Shown: positions 54,641-63,580, counted from the first letter of the stretch. The stretch: 64,000 nt of DNA from Paramagnetospirillum magnetotacticum MS-1 (GCF_000829825.1 NZ_JXSL01000030.1:1247501-1311500), one strand, 5' to 3'. Numbers and translations: made by a program. Notes: generated by a model not told the origin, from the letters alone.

Positions 54641-55835
54641 GGATCACGTTGCCCCCATCGAAGCGCCTTCGGCGGCCATTCGTCAACCGGTCGTCTTGCA
54701 GGTGCTGCCTGCCCTGGTCACCGGCGGCGTCGAGCGCGGTACGGTCGACATGGCCGTCGCCCTGGCCGAAGCCGGATGGAAGGCTCTGGTCGTCTCCGAG
54801 GGCGGTCCCATGGTGCGTGAACTGACCCGCGCCGGGGCCGAGCACATCACCTTGCCCCTGGCCTCCAAAAATCCGCTGACCATCCGCGCCAATGCCCTGA
54901 AACTGGCCGATATCATCACCGCCCACGGGGTGGATATCGTCCATGCCCGGTCGCGCGCCCCGGCCTGGAGCGCCTGGATCGCCGCCCAGGCCACCGGGGC
55001 CCATTACCTCACCACCTTCCACGGGACCTATAATCTCGGCTGGTTCGGCTTGAAGCAGAAGTATAACGCCGTGATGACACGGGGCGAGAAGGTGATCGCC
55101 ATCTCCGATTTCATCGCCGAACATGCGCGGCGCATTTACGGATTGGATGCTGACCGGGTCCGGGTGGTGCATCGCGGCATCGATATGACGCGCTTCGACC
55201 CCACCAGGGTCAGCCCCGAACGCATCATCCAGTTGGCCCAGAAATGGCGCCTGCCCGACGGTTATCAGGTCATCATGCTGCCCGGCCGTCTGACCCGCTG
55301 GAAGGGCCAAGCCGTGTTGATCGAGGCTCTGGCCCTGCTGGGCCGCCACGACGTGCGCTGCCTGCTGGTGGGTTCGGACCAAGGGCGGACCGGCTATCGC
55401 GAAGAGCTGGTGGAACTGATCAAGCGGCGCGACCTCACCGATGTGGTTCATCTGGTGGACGAGTGCAACGACATGCCCGCCGCCTATATGCTGACCGATG
55501 TGGTGGTTTCGGCCTCCACCGACCCGGAGGCCTTCGGCCGCATCGCCGTCGAGGGCCAGGCCATGGGCCGTCCGGTGATCGCCACCGCCCACGGCGCCAC
55601 GGACGAGACGGTGCTGCCCGGCCGCACCGGCTGGCTGACCGCGCCCGGCGATCCGGCGGCGCTGGCCCAGGCCCTGGACCGCTTCCTGGCGCTTTCGCCC
55701 GAGGAGCGCGACCTGATGGCCCATGACGCCATGGATTTCGTGCGTTCCCGGTTCTCCAAGGAGAGCATGTGCGCCAGCACTCTCGGCGTCTATCGCGAGG
55801 TGCTGGGAATCTCCCAACCTGCTTCGGATGAATGA
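54639..55835 (+). CDS. Glycosyltransferase family 4
   Basis: A 398-residue GT-B glycosyltransferase. The N-terminal PALVTGGVERGTVDMA nucleotide-domain loop and the C-terminal PGRLTRWKGQAVLIEAL and STDPEAFGRIAVEGQAMGRPVI donor-binding block (E-x7-E) are typical of GT4. It probably acts on surface glycans, possibly lipopolysaccharide, with the GT9 gene downstream. ATG 54639 is chosen over the TTG at 54615. Confidence 0.87.
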   Translation: MDHVAPIEAPSAAIRQPVVLQVLPALVTGGVERGTVDMAVALAEAGWKALVVSEGGPMVRELTRAGAEHITLPLASKNPLTIRANALKLADIITAHGVDIVHARSRAPAWSAWIAAQATGAHYLTTFHGTYNLGWFGLKQKYNAVMTRGEKVIAISDFIAEHARRIYGLDADRVRVVHRGIDMTRFDPTRVSPERIIQLAQKWRLPDGYQVIMLPGRLTRWKGQAVLIEALALLGRHDVRCLLVGSDQGRTGYREELVELIKRRDLTDVVHLVDECNDMPAAYMLTDVVVSASTDPEAFGRIAVEGQAMGRPVIATAHGATDETVLPGRTGWLTAPGDPAALAQALDRFLALSPEERDLMAHDAMDFVRSRFSKESMCASTLGVYREVLGISQPASDE

Positions 55836-55860
55836 GAGGGCGGGATGGCGAGGTCTTGCC

Positions 55861-55967
55861 TGTCATCCCGAGGGAGCCTGCGACCGAAGGATCTCATCCT
55901 GGCAGAGCCTTCCCGGTGTCATGACGTCGGTTCAGGCGGAGATCCCTCGCTTGCGCTCGGGGTGACA
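55861..55967. repeat. Imperfect inverted repeat (TCATCCCGAG family)
   Basis: TGTCATCCCGAG (55861-55872) is the near-perfect reverse complement of CTCGGGGTGACA (55956-55967), with inner GGATCTC (55889-55895) and GAGATCC (55939-55945). Elements of this kind occur between genes in many Proteobacteria. The final A of the repeat is the first base of the GT9 start codon. Confidence 0.75.
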
Positions 55968-56899
55968 TGGTGAGTCTCTCCCGCATTCTGGTCATCAAGC
56001 TCGGCGCCTTGGGCGATTTCGTCCAGGCCATGGGCCCCTTCGCCGCCATCCGGGCTCATCACGCCTCGGCCCACATCACCTTGCTCACCACCCGGCCCTT
56101 CGCCGAACTGGCCGAGGCCTGCCCCTGGTTCGACGAGGTATGGCTGGACGAAAAGCCGCCCTTGTGGCGTCTGGACAAGGTGGCGGCCCTGGCCGCCCGT
56201 CTGCGGGGGGGGCGTTTCGAGCGGGTCTATGATCTTCAGACATCGGACCGCTCGTCCTGGTATTTCCGCCTGATGGGCAAAGGGGTGGAATGGTCGGGCA
56301 TCGCCAAGGGCTGCTCGCATCTCCATGCCAATGCGCGGCGGGATTTCATGCACACCATCGAGCGCCAGCGCGAGCAGCTGGCCATGGCCGGTATCCCAAA
56401 GGTGCCGCCGCCCGATCTGGCCTGGGCCGAGGCCGTGCCGGGCCGTTTCGACATTCCTGGCCGTTTCGTGCTGCTGGTGCCTGGTGGCGCGCCACACCGT
56501 CCGGCAAAGCGCTGGCCGGTGGAACGTTTCGCGCGGTTGGCTCTGTGGCTGGTGGGACACGGCTTTACCCCGGTCCTGCTGGGGACCAACAAGGAGCGGT
56601 CCGAGATCGATTCCATCCGCGCCACCTGCCCGCAGGCGGTGGATCTGGCGGAGCAGACCAGCTTCCCCGATATCATCGCCCTGGCGCGCCGCGCCGAGGC
56701 GGCCTTGGGCAACGATACCGGCCCCATGCATCTGATCGTCGCGGGCGGATGCCCATCGGTGGTGCTGTTCTCCCATGATTCCGACCCGGCCCTTTGCGCG
56801 CCGCGCGGCAATGTCACGGTGTTGCGCCGTCCGTCGCTCGCCGAATTGGGCGAGACCGAGGTCGAGGTGGCCCTGGATGGGATGTTGCCCACGGCTTGA
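55967..56899 (+). CDS. Glycosyltransferase family 9 (heptosyltransferase-like)
   Basis: A 310-residue GT-B enzyme with the N-terminal [20 protein letters not shown] loop and the donor-site [21 protein letters not shown] of GT9 heptosyltransferases that build the lipopolysaccharide core. The ATG at 55967 lies at the edge of the upstream repeat; GTG 55970 is also possible. It follows the GT4 gene by 131 bp. Confidence 0.88.
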   Translation: MVSLSRILVIKLGALGDFVQAMGPFAAIRAHHASAHITLLTTRPFAELAEACPWFDEVWLDEKPPLWRLDKVAALAARLRGGRFERVYDLQTSDRSSWYFRLMGKGVEWSGIAKGCSHLHANARRDFMHTIERQREQLAMAGIPKVPPPDLAWAEAVPGRFDIPGRFVLLVPGGAPHRPAKRWPVERFARLALWLVGHGFTPVLLGTNKERSEIDSIRATCPQAVDLAEQTSFPDIIALARRAEAALGNDTGPMHLIVAGGCPSVVLFSHDSDPALCAPRGNVTVLRRPSLAELGETEVEVALDGMLPTA

Positions 56900-56963
56900 C
56901 TTGGGGCCATTTGGCCGTAGAGTCCTCCCCCTGATTTGTTCCCAAAGCGTGAAAGAGAGCGTC

Positions 56964-58880
56964 ATGGTCGCCATCACCCTGCCCGACGGCAAGGTCCGCC
57001 AATTTGATCATCCGGTGACGGGTCTGGACGTGGCCAAGGATATCGGCCCCGGTCTGGCCAAGGCGGCGCTGGCCATCACCATCGATGGCGAGATGAAGGA
57101 TCTTGCCACGCTGATCACGCGCGACGTGAATCTGTCCATCATCACCGCCAAAAGCGGGGCCGACGCGCTGGAACTGCTGCGCCACGACGCCGCCCACGTC
57201 ATGGCCGAGGCGGTCAAGGAGCTGTATCCCGAGACCCAGGTGACCATCGGCCCCTCCATCGAGAACGGCTTCTACTACGACTTCGCCCGTCCCACCCCCT
57301 TCACGCCCGACGATCTGGAGAAGATCGAAAAGCGCATGGCCGAGATCGTCGATCGCGACGAGGCCATCACGCGCGAGGAATGGGACCGCGACACGGCGGT
57401 GCAGTTCTTTCTGGATGCGGGAGAGACGTACAAGGCGGAGATCATCGCCTCCATTCCCGCCGACCAGAAGATCGGCCTTTACCGCCAGGGCAATTTCATC
57501 GATCTGTGCCGTGGCCCCCATCTGCCCAGCACCGCCAAGCTGGGCAAGGCCTTCAAGCTGATGAAGCTGGCCGGGGCCTATTGGCGCGGCGATTCCAGGA
57601 ACGAGATGCTTCAGCGCATCTACGGCACCGCCTGGTTCGATAAGAAGGAGCTGGACGCCTATCTCCACATGCTGGAAGAGGCGGAAAAGCGCGACCACCG
57701 CCGCCTGGGCCGCGAGATGGAACTGTTCCATCAGCAGGAAGAGGCCGCCGGTTCGGTGTTCTGGCACAAGAAGGGCTGGACGCTCTATCGGGCCGTCGAG
57801 TCCTATATGCGCCGCCGTCTCGAGGCCAACGACTACCAGGAAGTGAAGACGCCGCAACTGGTGGACTTCTCCTTGTGGGAGGCGTCGGGCCACGCCGACA
57901 AGTTCTCCGAGTCCATGTTCACCATCAGGACCCAGGACGAGCGCCATCTGGCGGTCAAGCCCATGAACTGCCCCTGCCATGTGCAAATCTTCCGCCAGGG
58001 CATCAAGAGCTATCGCGATCTGCCGCTGCGCATGGCCGAGTTCGGCTCGTGTCACCGCTACGAGCCCTCGGGCGCGCTGCACGGCATCATGCGGGTCAGG
58101 GCCTTCACCCAGGACGACGCCCATATCTTCTGCACCGAGGACCAGATCACCTCGGAAACCATCGCTTTCTGCCAGTTGCTGAAGGAGGTCTACACCGATT
58201 TCGGCTTCACCGATGTCCGGGTCAAGTTCTCGGACCGTCCGGCCAAGCGGGCGGGCTCGGACGAGACCTGGGACAAGGCGGAATCCGCGCTGCTGGAGGC
58301 CTCCAAGGCCGCCGGTCTCGAGACCGTGCTCAATCCGGGCGAGGGCGCCTTCTATGGTCCCAAGCTGGAATTCGTGCTCAGAGACGCCATCGGCCGTGAC
58401 TGGCAATGCGGCACGCTGCAGGTGGACTTCGTCCTGCCCGAACGCCTGGACGCGGCCTATGTGGCCGAGGACGGCGCCAAGAAGCGCCCCGTGATGCTGC
58501 ACCGGGCCATCCTGGGTTCGTTCGAGCGCTTCCTCGGCATCCTGATCGAGAATTTCGCCGGGCGCTTCCCGGTGTGGCTGGCCCCCGTCCAGGTGGTGGT
58601 CGCCACCATCGTGTCCGAGGCAGACGTCTTCGCGACCGAGGTGGCGGCTACACTTAAGGCCGCCGGGATCCGGGTCGAGTTGGACTTGCGCAACGAAAAG
58701 ATCAACTACAAGGTCCGCGAACACTCGGTGGCCAAGGTGCCGGTGATGCTGGTGGTGGGTAAGCGCGAGGCAGAAAGTCGCCAGGTCGCTATCCGCCGCT
58801 TAGGCAGCCAAAACCAAGAAATTGTTGCGCTGGATCAAGCAGTCGCTACACTTGCCGCAGAGGCGACCCCGCCCGCGTGA
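56964..58880 (+). CDS. thrS: Threonyl-tRNA synthetase
   Basis: A 638-residue class II synthetase. Visible parts: TGS domain (1-62), editing domain with the [16 protein letters not shown] motif, and the catalytic core with [10 protein letters not shown] (zinc Cys) and [15 protein letters not shown] motif 2, then the anticodon-binding domain. It loads tRNA-Thr. ATG 56964 gives the standard [10 protein letters not shown] start; the open frame before it is a shadow of GT9. Confidence 0.96.
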   Translation: MVAITLPDGKVRQFDHPVTGLDVAKDIGPGLAKAALAITIDGEMKDLATLITRDVNLSIITAKSGADALELLRHDAAHVMAEAVKELYPETQVTIGPSIENGFYYDFARPTPFTPDDLEKIEKRMAEIVDRDEAITREEWDRDTAVQFFLDAGETYKAEIIASIPADQKIGLYRQGNFIDLCRGPHLPSTAKLGKAFKLMKLAGAYWRGDSRNEMLQRIYGTAWFDKKELDAYLHMLEEAEKRDHRRLGREMELFHQQEEAAGSVFWHKKGWTLYRAVESYMRRRLEANDYQEVKTPQLVDFSLWEASGHADKFSESMFTIRTQDERHLAVKPMNCPCHVQIFRQGIKSYRDLPLRMAEFGSCHRYEPSGALHGIMRVRAFTQDDAHIFCTEDQITSETIAFCQLLKEVYTDFGFTDVRVKFSDRPAKRAGSDETWDKAESALLEASKAAGLETVLNPGEGAFYGPKLEFVLRDAIGRDWQCGTLQVDFVLPERLDAAYVAEDGAKKRPVMLHRAILGSFERFLGILIENFAGRFPVWLAPVQVVVATIVSEADVFATEVAATLKAAGIRVELDLRNEKINYKVREHSVAKVPVMLVVGKREAESRQVAIRRLGSQNQEIVALDQAVATLAAEATPPA

Positions 58881-58981
58881 CGGTGGGCGCCCATGGAACC
58901 GACGGCCCGGCCCCGCATTGAACGCGCCCGGGCACTAGGTGTACTCGAAACGATGGAGATTGTTCTATAGCTAGGCCCCCG

Positions 58982-59503
58982 ATGCAGACGCCGCCCAAGA
59001 ACGATGGGCCGCGCGTCAACCGCGAGATCGATGTGCGTTCCATCCGTTTGGTGGGCGCCGACGGAGAAATGATCGGAGTCGTGACCCTGCGCGAGGGTCT
59101 GGTGATGGCCGAGGAAGCCGGGCTCGACCTGGTCGAGGTCTCCCCCAACGCCGATCCGCCCGTCTGTAAGATACTGGACTTCGGAAAGTTCAAGTACGAA
59201 GACCAGAAGAAAAAGAATGCCGCCCGCAAGAAGCAGAAGGTGATCGAGGTCAAGGAGATCAAGCTCCGCCCGAACATCGATGACCACGACTACGGCGTCA
59301 AGATGCGCAGCATGCGCAAGTTCCTCGAGGAAGGCGACAAGGTGAAGGTCACTCTGCGCTTCCGCGGCCGCGAACTGGCGCACCAGGACCTGGGTATGAA
59401 GGTGCTGGAGAAGGTGCGCGACGACCTGGAAGATCTGGGCAAGGTCGAGCAGGTTCCCAAAATGGAAGGCCGTCAGATGGTCATGGTGATCTCGGCGAAG
59501 TAG
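58982..59503 (+). CDS. infC: Translation initiation factor IF-3
   Basis: A 173-residue IF-3: N-terminal [15 protein letters not shown] and [18 protein letters not shown], then the C-terminal domain [15 protein letters not shown]. It keeps the ribosomal subunits apart and proofreads the start codon. The start here is an ordinary ATG, not the rare AUU used in E. coli for autoregulation, though a rare upstream start cannot be excluded. rpmI and rplT, which usually follow, are missing. Confidence 0.95.
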   Translation: MQTPPKNDGPRVNREIDVRSIRLVGADGEMIGVVTLREGLVMAEEAGLDLVEVSPNADPPVCKILDFGKFKYEDQKKKNAARKKQKVIEVKEIKLRPNIDDHDYGVKMRSMRKFLEEGDKVKVTLRFRGRELAHQDLGMKVLEKVRDDLEDLGKVEQVPKMEGRQMVMVISAK

Positions 59504-59539
59504 GCTTCGCCGGGCTCTCCGACTTTAGTTTCCGCGCCC

Positions 59540-59580
59540 GCGTAAAGCGGGTTGCGGAGCGGAAGGCTTTACGCTATTTT
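59540..59580 (+). terminator. Likely terminator of infC
   Basis: GCGTAAAGC (59540-59548) pairs with GCTTTACGC (59566-59574), followed by TATTTT. It lies 37 bp after the infC stop. Confidence 0.6.
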
Positions 59581-59618
59581 CCGCGCCTCCCCACCGACCA
59601 GGGGATCAGCGACCCTGT

Positions 59619-59708
59619 GGAGGGGTGGCAGAGTGGTCGAATGCGCCGGTCTCGAAAACCGGTATGGGTGCAAGCTCATCGTGGGTTCGAATCCCACCCC
59701 CTCCGCCA
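59619..59708 (+). tRNA. tRNA-Ser(CGA)
   Basis: A 90-nt class II tRNA including an encoded CCA. The acceptor stem GGAGGGG pairs with CCCCTCC, and the T-loop GGTTCGAATCC is standard. The anticodon loop is CTCGAAA, giving anticodon CGA (reads UCG), flanked by the CCGGT/ACCGG stem. A long variable arm (TATGGGTGCAAGCTCATC) confirms tRNA-Ser. It stands at the left edge of the mobile-element region. Confidence 0.95.
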
Positions 59709-59740
59709 CTACTTCCAAAGAATAGATTCTCTGACGCATA

Positions 59741-59777
59741 GAGCCTTGGGCGAAAGCCCAAGGCTCTGCGCCGTTTT
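59741..59777 (+). terminator. Terminator after tRNA-Ser
   Basis: GAGCCTTGGGC (59741-59751) pairs with GCCCAAGGCTC (59755-59765) and is followed by TGCGCCGTTTT. It is about 33 bp past the tRNA. Confidence 0.8.
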
Positions 59778-59785
59778 AGGCCAGT

Positions 59786-59999
59786 AGCTGTTGACCTTCT
59801 GGTCTTGTGGCTGCGCATTCTTAACCAATTTTCTCTTCTCTCCCGCCCTGTTTCTCTGGAAGCTGTTGACCGTCACCAAACGGTACGGGTTTTAAAGTTG
59901 CAAGTAATTCAAAGAGTTGCGGCGCCAAAAGCTGTTGACCTTTTCGCAGTTTTTGCTGGCGCCGGAAAGAGTCTGGGAGTGGAATCGGCGGTCAACAGC
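59786..59999. repeat. Four copies of GCTGTTGACC
   Basis: AGCTGTTGACC occurs on the plus strand at 59786-59796, 59861-59871 and 59930-59940, and GGTCAACAGC (the same 10 bases on the minus strand) at 59990-59999. The centres are about 75, 69 and 59 bp apart. The surrounding 59780-60090 bases hold no convincing gene. The motif could be a set of operator, partition or initiator sites for the neighbouring element. Confidence 0.65.
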
Positions 60000-60093
60000 C
60001 GTCTTGGCGCCCCGCGGTGTCGCACGGGCCCAAGGGGACTTGCGCGCCAATCTCCCGTGCCGTGCCTGGATCGGCTCTGCTACTGTTCCACTC

Positions 60094-60384
60094 ATGGATA
60101 CCACCATCGCCACCATTACCGTGCAGCGCATCACCCCGATCAAGAATGCCGGCAAGCTTCTCGCCCTGGCTGATGTGGAGACCGTCATAGATGGCGTGGC
60201 CCTCGTCATCCACGGGGTTCAGGTAAGAGCCGATGGCGACAAGACGGAAATTGCCTTGCCGCGCTACCGTGCGCCCAATGGCGAATGGCAGACGGCGATC
60301 ACCCTTCCGGAGGAAGTGCGAGAGCCTATGGCCAATGTCGTGATCGCCGGCGCCATTGAAATCGGCCTGTTGAAACAGCGGTAG
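60094..60384 (+). CDS. SpoVG-like protein
   Basis: A 96-residue protein whose pattern follows SpoVG: an N-terminal strand TITVQRITPIKNAGKLLALADV, a central VIHGVQVRADGDKTEIALPRYRAPNGEW and a C-terminal LPEEVREPMANVVI helix. SpoVG is a small nucleic-acid-binding regulator known mainly from Firmicutes, though mobile elements of other phyla carry relatives. ATG 60094 has no good ribosome-binding site; the in-frame extension to 59917 is not family-like. It is transcribed away from the iterated repeats. Confidence 0.62.
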   Translation: MDTTIATITVQRITPIKNAGKLLALADVETVIDGVALVIHGVQVRADGDKTEIALPRYRAPNGEWQTAITLPEEVREPMANVVIAGAIEIGLLKQR

Positions 60385-60484
60385 ACGAGGCAATGAGGTG
60401 CGGTTGTGGGGCGCGGAGAATCAAGCGCCGTGCTCTTACCACTCTCATCACCGCCGGTCCCATTCTACCGGCAGATCATCGCCG

Positions 60485-60652
60485 TTACGCCGCGCGGGCG
60501 AGACGCTGCCTGACTTCCCTGACGAGGGTCCGCACATGATCGACGGAAAGGCGATCCCGCAGCAGAAAGGCATGCATGGTTGGATCGTCGAGGAGATCGT
60601 CCAGCGACGGCTCCCATATCCACCGATCAAGCCCGAAGTCTTGCGCCCGCAT
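60485..60652 (-). CDS. Very small protein (55 aa) in the recombinase element
   Basis: A 55-residue reading frame, below normal gene-finder cut-offs, translating to MRAQDFGLDRWIW then LDDLLDDPTMHAFLLRD and DHVRTLVREVRQRLARAA. It has a strong GGGAGGGG site 5 bases before the ATG, and a helical, charged composition with balanced codon use. Larger overlapping frames on both strands look like shadows. Function unknown. Confidence 0.55.
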   Translation of the reverse strand: MRAQDFGLDRWIWEPSLDDLLDDPTMHAFLLRDRLSVDHVRTLVREVRQRLARAA

Positions 60653-60777
60653 TTGCCCCTCCCAAGGTCTGCTATTCTCGACGACGCCTGATGTCTACAC
60701 TGCATCCGTCCGCTCGTCCGTGAACAATTGCATACAACGACCACCCAGCCGGCAAAGGCAGGATGGCCAATCACAAT

Positions 60778-61023
60778 TCAGTTTTCGGCCTTCGGCACGG
60801 ACCCCAGACGCTGCAGAAACTCAGGCTCGTCATAATCGCCCATTTCAGGATCGGCGGTCTGCCGGACGACATCCACGCCGGCAACGCTGCCACCCTCCAT
60901 CATGCGGCTGGCGCGTTGCAGGGCCTGTGGTTCGGTCTTGTAGGAAATGGGGGGCTGAGGTTTCAGTCCACCCCTTTTGCCGAGGATGTACGGCTGGCAG
61001 ATGAACAAGGTTTCGAGGGCCAT
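60778..61023 (-). CDS. Small protein (81 aa) in the recombinase element
   Basis: An 81-residue protein starting MALETLFICQPYILGKRGGLKP and ending with an acidic DPEMGDYDEPEFLQRLG segment. An AGGA site lies 9 bases upstream. It is on the same strand as the recombinase genes, 95 bp below the last of them. I do not recognise a family. Confidence 0.6.
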   Translation of the reverse strand: MALETLFICQPYILGKRGGLKPQPPISYKTEPQALQRASRMMEGGSVAGVDVVRQTADPEMGDYDEPEFLQRLGSVPKAEN

Positions 61024-61117
61024 GGCGGTATTCCTGCGGCAAGGGCGACCACCGCAGGGTGTTTCTATTTCGTTCTTTTGTCAATATGCATGGTCCCGCC
61101 GGGATTCATACGCCCGG

Positions 61118-61522
61118 TCACCGCGCCGCCATCCCGAATCTTTCCCGCTGCCGGTGCCATTCCACCGGCATGTCGTCCATCAGATCGGCCAGTTGAAGGG
61201 TGCGCGGCTGGCGGCCGTCGAGGATGGTTTCGACGATGTCGGGGGCCAGCAAGGTCAGGCGGTAGATTCGGGTCATGTAGGATGGACTGATCTTCTCGGC
61301 TTCAGACAATTCGTTCAGGGATGCCACCTGCCCGGATTCCAGCATGCGTTTCCAGCGATGGGCGCGGGCCAACGCCTTCAGCAGCGTGTCGTCGGGGGTG
61401 GGTTTGGCGCGTACCGGAACGCCTTCGCCCTCCGGCACGATCACCAGTTTGCGGCCACCATATCGCCGCAGGGTCAGCGGCACGCGGATGGTCAGGGTGT
61501 CGATCCGGATGCCGGCGGTCAT
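61118..61522 (-). CDS. Recombinase-associated helix-turn-helix-like protein
   Basis: A 134-residue protein. The middle (ALARAHRWKRMLESGQVASLNELSEAEKISPSYMTRIYRLTLL) resembles a helix-turn-helix of ParB-like type, and ends with ADLMDDMPVEWHRQR. Similar proteins commonly lie directly after large serine recombinases in mobile elements. The start overlaps the recombinase stop by 4 bp (ATGA), so both are made together. Confidence 0.72.
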   Translation of the reverse strand: MTAGIRIDTLTIRVPLTLRRYGGRKLVIVPEGEGVPVRAKPTPDDTLLKALARAHRWKRMLESGQVASLNELSEAEKISPSYMTRIYRLTLLAPDIVETILDGRQPRTLQLADLMDDMPVEWHRQRERFGMAAR

Positions 61523-62859
61523 GCCGCGCTCCTGTCGCCGGTCTGGGCGGTGATGTCGGCGATGACGCTGGCCAGTCCCTCGGCGCGGAGGCGGACCTCG
61601 GCGCCGTCTGGGGCGATGGCCACTTTCTCGACCAGAAGCTGGAGGATACGGGCCTGTTCGGCCGGGAACAACTCGTCCCAGAGTACCTCGAAGCGGTCGA
61701 GTGCCACATGCAGATCGGCGGGCGCCATGGACGGGGCCATCCGTTCGGCCCGCGCCCGGATCTCGGGGGCGCGCAACAATGCCCGGACTTGTCCGATGAC
61801 GGCCGCCTCGATCTCACCGGCGGCGATGCTGCGTACCGGGCAGGACTCGTGGCCGGAATGGATCGCCTTCATGCAGGTATAGTAGCGGTACAGCCGCCCC
61901 TTCTTGCGGGTCGAGCTCGGCGTCATGGCCCGACCGCAATGGGCGCAGTGGATCAGCCCCTTCAGCGGCGCCGGGGTCGAGGATCGCACCGCGTTGGCCC
62001 GCTTCCGAGGCGCATTGTCGGTCTTCACCGCCACCACCTTGTCCCAGGTGGCGCGGTCGATGATGGCGGGATGCTCGCCAGCATGGGCTTCGCCCTTGTG
62101 GACCGCCTCGCCGAGATAGACCCGGTTGTCGAGCAGCTTGTAGAGGAAGTTCTTGGTGATAGGCATGCCATCGCGGGTCTTGCCGTCCTGGGTGGTCCAG
62201 GACTTGGTATGGTGGCCTGCGGCGTTCAACTCCTTCACCAGCAGGGTGGCGGAGCCGAGTTTGAGGAAGCGGTCGAAGATGTGGCGGACCAGATCTGCCT
62301 CGGGCTGGTTGACCACCAGCTTGCGGGCGACCACATCGTAGCCGAGCGGCGGCACCCCGCCCATCCACATGCCCTTGCGGCGCGAGGCGGCGAATTTGTC
62401 GCGGATGCGTTCGCCGATCACTTCCCGCTCGAACTGGGCGAAGCTGAGCAGGATGTTGAGCGTGAGCCGCCCCATGGAGGTGGTGGTGTTGAACGACTGC
62501 GTCACCGAGACGAAGGTGACGGCGTTGCGGTCGAACACCTCGACCAGCTTGGAGAAATCCATCAACGAGCGGCTCAAGCGGTCGATCTTGTAGACCACCA
62601 CCACATCGATCAGGCCGGACTCGATGTCGGCCAGCAGGCGCTTCAGCGCAGGGCGTTCCAGGTTGCCGCCGGAGAAACCGCCGTCATCGTAATGGTCGGG
62701 CACCGGCACCCAGCCCTCGGCCTTCTGGCTGGCGATGTAGGCCTCGCAGGATTCCCGCTGGGCGTCGAGGCTGTTGAATTCCATCTCAAGGCCCTCTTCC
62801 GAGGACTTGCGGGTATAGATGGCGCAGCGGACCTTGCGGATGGGTTTGGGCGGGGTCAT
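61519..62859 (-). CDS. Large serine recombinase
   Basis: A 446-residue serine integrase. The N-terminal resolvase domain starts VRCAIYTRKSSEEG with the catalytic Ser in TRKSS and has YKIDRLSRSLMDF. A recombinase domain follows with the SFAQFEREVIGERIRDK helix, then a zinc ribbon with CAHCG and a second cysteine region (TCMKAIHSGHESCP). Such enzymes integrate and excise mobile elements. ATG 62859 overlaps the DUF2924 stop by 4 bp. Confidence 0.92.
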   Translation of the reverse strand: MTPPKPIRKVRCAIYTRKSSEEGLEMEFNSLDAQRESCEAYIASQKAEGWVPVPDHYDDGGFSGGNLERPALKRLLADIESGLIDVVVVYKIDRLSRSLMDFSKLVEVFDRNAVTFVSVTQSFNTTTSMGRLTLNILLSFAQFEREVIGERIRDKFAASRRKGMWMGGVPPLGYDVVARKLVVNQPEADLVRHIFDRFLKLGSATLLVKELNAAGHHTKSWTTQDGKTRDGMPITKNFLYKLLDNRVYLGEAVHKGEAHAGEHPAIIDRATWDKVVAVKTDNAPRKRANAVRSSTPAPLKGLIHCAHCGRAMTPSSTRKKGRLYRYYTCMKAIHSGHESCPVRSIAAGEIEAAVIGQVRALLRAPEIRARAERMAPSMAPADLHVALDRFEVLWDELFPAEQARILQLLVEKVAIAPDGAEVRLRAEGLASVIADITAQTGDRSAA

Positions 62860-63305
62860 CGGGCGGCCTCCAGCTTGCCATGCTTGCGCAACCCGAAGAA
62901 CAGCGGCCCATTCCAGCGGGTGCCGGTGATGGCGCGCGCCACCGCCGACAGGCTCTGGTAGCGGCGGCCCTGCCATTCGAAGCCGTCGGCCAGGGCGGTC
63001 ACTTCCTGCAGCACGCCCTGCCATTCCCGTATCAGCTTGGTGCCGACGATGGGGGCGGTCATGTCCTTGGGCTTCGGCTTCTTCTTGCCGTCCAGCTCAT
63101 CGACCAGATCGTCGAGGCGGCGTTCGGCCTGCATCGATAATCCGCCGAAGGCCAGTTCCTGGATTCGGTAAGCCAGTCGTTTGACCAGGAAGGTGCGGTT
63201 GTAGGGCGGCGGCTCGGTGCCGGTCAGCTCCCGCCACATGGCCTTCAATTTGGGCGTCGGCAAGGTCGGCAATTCGGCCACCTGGGTGAGGATCGCGGTC
63301 GTCAT
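62856..63305 (-). CDS. DUF2924 family protein
   Basis: A 149-residue protein of DUF2924: LTGTEPPPYNRTFLVKRLAYRIQELA near the N-terminus and LIREWQGVLQEVTALADGFEWQGRRYQSLSAVARAITGTRWNG in the second half, which resembles a small DNA-binding fold. The family regularly occurs directly upstream of serine recombinases. It overlaps both neighbours by 4 bp. Confidence 0.85.
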   Translation of the reverse strand: MTTAILTQVAELPTLPTPKLKAMWRELTGTEPPPYNRTFLVKRLAYRIQELAFGGLSMQAERRLDDLVDELDGKKKPKPKDMTAPIVGTKLIREWQGVLQEVTALADGFEWQGRRYQSLSAVARAITGTRWNGPLFFGLRKHGKLEAAR

Positions 63306-63505
63306 GGGCGGGAGTTCCTTCGTTTGTTCTCCACGCCATACACGCTCCGGCTGGCGGTGAAGTCGACGGAACTGTCTCCGCTGTCAGCAGATAAACGGCT
63401 GGACTTCCGCGCCATCAGGCGCATGGCCCCGGTCGCCAGAATCTCGGCGATTTCGTCGAGGCGCTCGGCGGCGGTCATGTGGTCGGGATGAAGGGCAATG
63501 GACAT
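63302..63505 (-). CDS. Small protein (67 aa) at the head of the recombinase operon
   Basis: A 67-residue protein with a helical MTAAERLDEIAEILATGAMRLMARKS segment and a basic C-terminus. Start ATG 63505 lies just downstream of the operator-like palindrome; an earlier frame to 63559 would run through it. It overlaps DUF2924 by 4 bp. Function unknown. Confidence 0.68.
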   Translation of the reverse strand: MSIALHPDHMTAAERLDEIAEILATGAMRLMARKSSRLSADSGDSSVDFTASRSVYGVENKRRNSRP

Positions 63506-63517
63506 GGGCGCACCCAC

Positions 63518-63573
63518 AAGAGAACGTTTTCTGATTGTTCTCTTATGGCGCAGTCGCACGTATTAGGTCTAAT
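63518..63573. promoter_or_regulatory. Two palindromes between the repressor and recombinase operons
   Basis: AAGAGAAC-N11-GTTCTCTT (63518-63544) is a perfect 8-bp-arm inverted repeat with an AGAAC core. ATTAG-GT-CTAAT (63562-63573) is a second perfect palindrome. Both lie between the S24 repressor gene stop and the first gene of the recombinase operon, where an operator for the repressor would be expected. It is not the GTTC-N7-GTTC SOS box of Alphaproteobacteria. Confidence 0.7.
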
Positions 63574-63580
63574 CCGAATT

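Noticed and set aside
56814-58724. A 636-codon open frame opposite thrS
   Set aside because: An antisense shadow of a long conserved gene with no family features.
60398-60774. Two overlapping larger frames (97 and 108 codons) around the 55-aa gene
   Set aside because: Their composition is rich in Pro, Arg, Ser and Cys with no ribosome-binding site; the 55-aa frame is more coherent.
63518-63544. SOS (LexA) box
   Set aside because: The alphaproteobacterial SOS box is a direct GTTC-N7-GTTC repeat; this is an inverted AAGAGAAC-N11-GTTCTCTT and fits a dedicated repressor better.
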